From contig NC_092877.1 of assembly GCF_028372415.1 (NCBI RefSeq), positions 250,805,510 through 250,869,509 of the forward strand: DNA of 64,000 bases, given 5' to 3'. The translations under genes were made by a program, and so were the position numbers. Below the pieces are notes generated by a model. The model had not been told where the DNA came from, did not search any database, and saw nothing but the letters and a program-made list of their open reading frames with translations. The DNA comes from Notamacropus eugenii. Its lineage: Eukaryota > Chordata > Mammalia > Diprotodontia > Macropodidae. Shown one piece after another: positions 58,305 to 64,000 of this stretch. Within the stretch, counting starts at the first letter, position 1. Each line of letters starts with the position of its first letter.

Positions 58305-58535
58305 CCCAGAGGTAGCTAGGTAGGTAATATAGTGTAAAGAGTGCTAGGTGTTGGGTCTGGGAGACCTTAATTCAAATCTGATCTCAGACATGTTATTGGT
58401 GTTGCCTCCAACCGTTCTTTCTTTCTTTCCTTCCTTCCTTTCTTCCTTTCTTCCTTCCTTCCTTCCTTCCTTCCTTCCTTCCTTCCTTCCTTCCTTCCTT
58501 CCTTCCTTCCTGTCTTCCTTCCTTCCTTCTCTTCT
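58305..58535 (+). mobile_element. 5' part of a tRNA-headed SINE joined to a (TTCC)n array
   Basis: GGTAGCTAGGTAGGTAATAT, then AGTGCTAGGTGTTGGGTCTG, then AATTCAAATCTGATCTCAGA follow the same SINE as at 33103. After about 90 bp it passes into (TTCC)n (58415-58535), which may have grown from the SINE's tail. Confidence 0.7.
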
Positions 58536-58579
58536 GCTTTACTTTCTCCATTTCTCTTTTCCTCTATATTAACATCTAC

Positions 58580-58865
58580 CTTTTAAAATCCCTAGCTCCT
58601 TTCAAAATTCAGCTTCAGTGCCACATCCTACATGAACCCATTTGTGATCCCAAGAAAGTCCTTTTCTTTTCTTTCCCAACATAGTTTACATTTACTTTGT
58701 ATATATTTGTGTATTTACATATTGCTCCCTAACGGGAGGAGAATATAATATCATAGAGGCCAACTATTTTGTTTTTGTATTCCATCTCCCCAACACCAAG
58801 AACAGTGCCTGCCACAAAGTAGACCCTTGATAAATGCTTATTGAATTGAATTATTGAATTGATAT
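58580..58865 (+). mobile_element. L2 LINE 3' end
   Basis: CAAAATTCAGCTTCAGTGCC, then CACATCCTACATGAACCCAT, then GAACAGTGCCTGCCACAAAG, then GATAAATGCTTATTGAATTG: the sense L2 terminus, relatively well preserved. Confidence 0.8.
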
Positions 58866-60750
58866 ATCTTAGAGTACATGGAAATTCCTCTGTTCCCTGT
58901 TCAGATATCATCTGAACTAACACATCATTCATTGATTTCTCAGCATTAACATATTGATTGCTTTGAATAACTTGAAATGATTGATGTATGGGTTTGCTTT
59001 CATGACATTAAAAAAAAAAAAAAAAACCTCCACAGTGCAAGAGATTTCTACTTACATGGCTTGATTTAAATTCAACTCAAGGCCCACTTATTTGACCTTG
59101 CTCAGTTTTAAACTAAAAAGATAAGAAATATATAAACTTTTTTCTGAAAAGTGCTCTGAGACAGATATTGAGAAATGATAGAATCCATACAGCTTTCCAA
59201 TTTATCACTAAAGAAATCCAAGATACTTAGAGAAGTATTTTTTCTTGAATTTGGAAAATTCACAAAGTATTTGAAGTCTGTTTTTTTTCCTTCCTCTCAG
59301 AAATCACATGAACATTCAAATTGCTCTCATTCAACAGAGAATTTTTTGCTCTAACTAAAATATCTGACTGAAATATTTTACACAAATAGCATTATGCTTT
59401 CTTATTGACTAATGGGCTATTAAAAGAAAAGGTTAGTTTGATTCGTTTTCCAGGAGAAAAGATCAAAATTCATTACATTATTTTAATGAGTAATGCCCTA
59501 TCCTAACGTTACAGAAGTACAGGTGCAGAATAAATAATTTGTTTGACATCATGCCTGTAGGTACTCTTTTAAAGGCTGCAGAAAAGCAATGTTTCCAGAT
59601 TGATAGAAAGAACACACAGCATGACTCACATGCCTGTGTCAATGGATTTTTATCCCTTTCTCAAAAACACTTTAAGGAACAACACAAAAGCAGGTGCTGA
59701 GACTTTTCCTGAAGAATGACCTCATGCATTAATCGTTTTATGAGTTTTTATTGAAAGGGAAGCTAGGAATAGGGAAGTAGGGGATATTAGCATTGCAGAT
59801 ATTGTTCAACAATCAATGGGTGTTAGCAACTTTTGATTGAAAATATGAAACAGGAGGTCAAGTGGCCCAAATGTAATACAGCAAAGAAGAGATTACCGCA
59901 TCTTCTGAATGTGCCAACTGCTTTGGTGTTTTATACAGGATTTGCATTTTTATTATCACAGAGTGCGCCAAATTGCACAATGAGGTTGGCAAATATACTG
60001 ACTTTTGATAGATGGCCAATTATTCAGAGGAATAGAAGACACCTGCTCTAATACTAGTTCTTTGATTTTTAAATATTGATTTGCATTTCTGATCAAATTG
60101 TTTCCTTTCAAATGTTTCCTAATTCTTAATATGAAGGTGTACAGAAGCAAAGTCAAACCTCATCCACCATTCCACAATCTAAAATCTGTTCTATGTGATT
60201 TCGTGGTGCAAACATATATCAAGAATATTAAGATAAGATATCATCTCTGACCTCAAAAACTTTCAGTCTAAGATACTGGGTTAGGTTTTGACACAGAATG
60301 TAGTAGGTTTCAACACATACTCTGATAATTACAAACTGACATGCAAAAGAGTGAATGAAAACTCCCTTACAAAAGTGCCAACTAAATGATATGTGACAGC
60401 CCAAAAAGTTGTGACTTATTAGGGAAGGAGAAAGGATAGAACGGTAATGGGCAAATGGCAGAGTTGGCATTGGAACATAGGGTCAGTAACTCTCTAGAGT
60501 TAGTGCTCTAACTCTACACCATCTTGACTTCTTATAATACCTCCTGTTCATCATTCCTTCTTGTGATCCATTTTACTATACTATGTGGAATCTCTTAAAA
60601 TAAGGATGTATGATAGAAGTGAAATCTGATTTCCCTAAATATGTTTATTAATACCATCAAAAACTATTCCCACTGAAAGAGATTCAGTGAAAACTGATTC
60701 TAGAGATTACTTGGTTAATACAAGTGATGTGGTATTGCTTCATAGTTTGG
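58866..60750. other. No gene or repeat recognised
   Basis: About 1.9 kb with an A-run at 59009-59027. 59380-59760 is unique-looking and free of simple repeats. The 72-codon frame at 59833-60051 (plus) has no domain. Confidence 0.45.
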
Positions 60751-60754
60751 GACT

Positions 60755-60990
60755 TGGGCCTCTAGGAGGATAGAGTGGAAGGTCTGGAGTCAGGAAAGCC
60801 TGGAGTCAGAAAGACTTGAATTCAAAGCTGAGTGCAGGCACATATTAGCTGCGTAACACTGGGCAAGTCATTTAACGTCTGCCTTCCTCAGTTTCCTTAT
60901 CTGTAAATTGAGAATAATAATAGCAGCTACCTCAAAAAGTTGTTGGCTCATAGGGAGCACTATCTAAAACATAGCTATTACCCTGACTGG
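60755..60990 (+). mobile_element. MIR-type SINE
   Basis: GTCTGGAGTCAGGAAAGCCT, then GGGCAAGTCATTTAACGTCT, then AGTTTCCTTATCTGTAAATT, then ATAATAATAGCAGCTACCTC. The GGAGTCAGGAAAGCCT/GGAGTCAGAAAGACTT motif is duplicated within the head. Confidence 0.8.
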
Positions 60991-62000
60991 AGGGTCTTCA
61001 TCCATCATTCTTAATTTATTCTTCATTACCATTATGAATGAATATGTCAATAAGGATATAATTACTGCCTATACTGAATATGCCAAATGCTTTAATGTTT
61101 TGTATGTTTCAAGAATTCTATGTGCTATTCCTCTGACTCATCACAGGATTGAATATAGAAGCTTCTTTGTCAAATATTATACATTGGTCAGAAGATTCAG
61201 AGAGTATTAAGTGCCGTAATGTGATACTTCTATTTTAAAAGCAGCTTCCACTATATTTGCTTCTAAATAATGTGTTTTCCAGAACCATAATTATTACCAA
61301 TCAATCGATCAGCAGATCTTTATAGATCAACATATATAGACAAACCATTGTCATAATTTTTAGATATAATGGACTCCAAAGGCAAACGAAATAGGTGTGT
61401 GTCTAAGGTTGGAGGGGAAACATGCTTTTCAACTACTCTCTGACTCAATTTAAGACAAACAGAAATCACTTCCAAGACTGTTACTTGTTGTATTACAATT
61501 TCAAAGCTACCTAGTCATGATGAAGTGTGAAGTACTTAGTGACTTCTGAGGTTGACTATGGAAAAGGAATTAATCATTTCAGAGTTAGAGGATTTGGAAA
61601 ATAGCATGCAGAAAAGAAAAAAAAAATGAGATAAGTTCTGGACAATTTCTGAACTGCCTGTCCCTATTTGTCTAGGTTTTATTTCCATCTTCATAACCTA
61701 TTCCATGTAGCATATATCAACATGTTAAACAATTGAGAATAACTTTTAAGTAGAATTTGACTCTTTTATACATGAATCATGTTGTCTGAGACCTTCCATT
61801 TTTCTTAGCAAGATATTCCCCACCACAGCGAGCAGAAAAACAACTGTGGGAACATGGCATTTGTAAATAGAATCATAAAAAAAAAAACAAAAAAACCCCC
61901 ACTAATTCTAAGCAAGACAAGACAAAAAAAAATTAAATGGCTATACAAGAAATAAAATAAAACAATACATGGCAATAATAAAAGCACATGTTCAAAGCAG
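60991..62000. other. No gene seen
   Basis: AT-rich with an A-rich run at 61879-61902. No recognised family. Confidence 0.5.
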
Positions 62001-62004
62001 AGAG

Positions 62005-62165
62005 AAAATAAAAGGTATTTGGAATCAGAACACCTGGGTTAACATTGAAGCTCTGTTATTCTCCAGATATTCAACCTCAGCAAAGACATTCCTTTGTTTT
62101 AGGTTTCTCTCACTTCTCCATCTGCACAATGAAGAGCTTATAATAGATGATTTCTAAAAAATATT
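62005..62165 (+). mobile_element. MIR-type SINE, diverged
   Basis: TTGGAATCAGAACACCTGGG, then a degraded core, then TCCATCTGCACAATGAAGAG and TAATAGATGATTTCTAAAAA at the 3' end. Confidence 0.55.
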
Positions 62166-62329
62166 TCCGATTCAAAAAGCAATGATATGGTTGCAAGTAA
62201 ATGGCATAGTCAGTAAATTATATCAACGCAAAAGAGGGAGAGATCATTAGTAAACTGAAATGATCTTAGAAACATGGATAATTAAATGTGATGTGAAAAC
62301 TGTAAAATTTTCATAAATGGGGAAGAGAC

Positions 62330-62720
62330 ACAAAGACACTCTAGTTAGATGGAGAAATGAGCAAAGGTAAGAATATTTTTATAAGAAGTTCAGCTTCTGT
62401 ACAAAGTAAGAAAAGTAGGTTAGATGGAGTAGAGGGTCTCTGGAAAAGAGTAGCAAGATGTAAGGCTATTAAAATAAGTCGGAGTTACACTGTGAATGAC
62501 CTTGAATGTCTTAATACTTCAAGATTTAGTAGTCTGTGCATTAGTCATACAAACTTTATAACATTGGGAGCAATAGAAGACTTTTGAGCACAGCACAGAG
62601 TTATGAAAATGGTGTTTTAGGAAGATTAAGGAATATTAGCACATGAACTAGAAAAGGTAGACACTGGGGGGAAGTCAGGTCAGATAGACGTTAGAGTAGA
62701 TGAGACTGCACATGAAATTA
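62330..62720 (-). mobile_element. L2 LINE internal fragment (antisense)
   Basis: GTGAATGACCTTGAATGTCT, then GGGAGCAATAGAAGACTTTT, then TGTTTTAGGAAGATTAAGGA follow the L2 ORF2/3' UTR boundary on the reverse strand (compare 30990-31130). Confidence 0.5.
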
Positions 62721-63019
62721 TTTAAACTATGGTGAAACATTGGAAATCTAAAATAAATAATAGACAGGAGAGGAAATATGAAAATAAATTAGTGATAGTT
62801 CAAATTGATTTAATCAAAATATATTGATACAAAGTTTTTTTTTCTTTATCTCCATACTTCTACTTTCACCTCCTTTACTTTGTTATTGATCATACTTTAT
62901 TTATTCTACCTACCTCGCTTTTTTCTTTGAAACTCCTTTCTTCCCACTCCTACATTACTGTATAATATTCTCTCCACCCCTCCCACTATTTCTTTATATA
63001 GACAATAAAGACAAAGATA

Positions 63020-63270
63020 ATATCAAGTGGGCAACTAAATGATGAGTGGATAGAATGTCATCCCTAGAGTAAGGAGAATCTGACTTCAAATCCACCTTCA
63101 GATAAACTAGATGTGTTACCCTGAGCAAGATATTTAACTCCATTTGTCTCAGTTCCTTATCTGTAAAATGAACTAGAGAAGGAAATGAAAAACCAGTCTA
63201 GCATCATTGTCAAAGAAAACATGGTGACAGAGTCAGACACTTTTGAAATGACTCAACCACAATATTGTTT
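63020..63270 (+). mobile_element. tRNA-headed SINE with RTE-type tail, near full length
   Basis: Head: GGGCAACTAAATGATGAGTG, then a box B-like ACTTCAAATCC. Core: GTCTCAGTTCCTTATCTGTA. Tail: GAGAAGGAAATGAAAAACCA, then GACAGAGTCAGACACTTTTG, which resembles the 3' terminus shared with RTE/BovB LINEs and explains mobilisation by RTE machinery (known for such SINEs). Confidence 0.75.
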
Positions 63271-64000
63271 TTTCATTTTATGTCCCTTGCATTATAAGTC
63301 CGTGCTCATTTCCTTCTACAACAAATCTGAGTAATTCCATGGATATAATATGAATGAATTTTAGCCAGATATTTGGAAAAGTTTTTATAATATTCTTATT
63401 AGCAAGATGAAGAAATGTCCCTTGGTTGATACTACATTTAAATGTTCATGTAAATAGTTGAATGCTTGGTACCAAAGATGGTTTCTAGCAATCAGGTTCT
63501 GCTGAAAACTTCTATAAAGGCATAGATGGCTTGTTACTCAAATTTTAAGATGATAGAAAATCTACCATGTCTCTCTTTTGAAGATATATCAGAAAATATC
63601 TGTGTCATATTTTTTGGTTTTCTTTTTTCTCTAGAAGACTTTGTTTCATCCCCAAGTTTAACCAGTATTTAGATATTCTTTTTGAAATGTTTTCATTCCC
63701 TGCCACCCAGAAAATATATAATTTTTTTAATTTTCCTAAAGTTTAATGTTTTTAATTAAATAAACTTATTAAAATTTATGGTTGAATTCTCATGGTTTAT
63801 TTTAATTTTAGCATTTTATTTTATATCACGTTTGTCATTTTTGTGTTAGAATACTGTTATCTTTTGCAAAGACTATTTATATGGATAATACCTGCCACTT
63901 CTGATTAAGTCTTTGTTTCTGATTAAAGAATAACTAAATTATATTAAATAATTAAATAATAATTTGTTCCTGAAGAAACTGAGTATCTATTATCATTTCT
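63271..64000. other. No gene seen
   Basis: AT-rich sequence to the window end; no recognised family. Confidence 0.5.

Overview
This is non-coding vertebrate nuclear DNA, AT-rich and dense in retroelements. The repeat mix points to a marsupial: L1 and L1-like copies with the marsupial 5' leader, many degraded L2 copies, an RTE (BovB-clade) LINE with RTE-tailed SINEs, MIR-type SINEs and a tRNA-headed SINE. I cannot name the species. No intact host gene is visible; nearly all open frames are chance frames or repeat shadows.

Layout. 1-5144: hairpin at the edge, L1 fragments, L2 pieces, AT-rich spacer. 5145-13560: a retroviral cluster. Two solo LTRs of one family (5151-5758 and 12375-12986), each with its own perfect 6-bp target duplication, lie either side of an unrelated defective provirus (8962-12148). 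That provirus has 441-bp LTRs in INVERTED orientation (440/441 identical, both U5 ends outward), a broken minus-strand env between them, no gag, pol or primer binding site, and a 4-bp duplication (CTTG). 13560-17480: an L1-derived, ORF2-less (HAL1-like) insertion on the minus strand with two 5' ends in tandem inside one 12-bp duplication. 17481-21620: L2 remnant, unassigned sequence, a RAB2-type processed pseudogene split by a third solo LTR, and a possible fourth LTR.

21620-34190: old L2 and L1 copies and unique AT-rich DNA. 34195-37450: a plus-strand RTE LINE interrupted by a microsatellite and by an L1 ORF1 fragment with a small 5' inversion. 37450-64000: MIR/L2 copies, two RTE-tail SINE copies in head-to-head inversion, L1 remnants, (CT)n and (TTCC)n arrays, a 2.1-kb antisense L2 (56160-58300) and several kilobases with no recognisable feature.

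The most unusual object is the inverted-LTR provirus. Both LTR promoters point outward, so neither can transcribe the enclosed env. The inner edge of the inverted LTR shares only GGGAT beyond the LTR, next to the polypurine tract of the other arm. This fits aberrant plus-strand priming during reverse transcription followed by ordinary integrase-mediated insertion of two U5 ends. Family names of repeats are from recognition by eye, and boundaries are approximate unless a target duplication fixes them.
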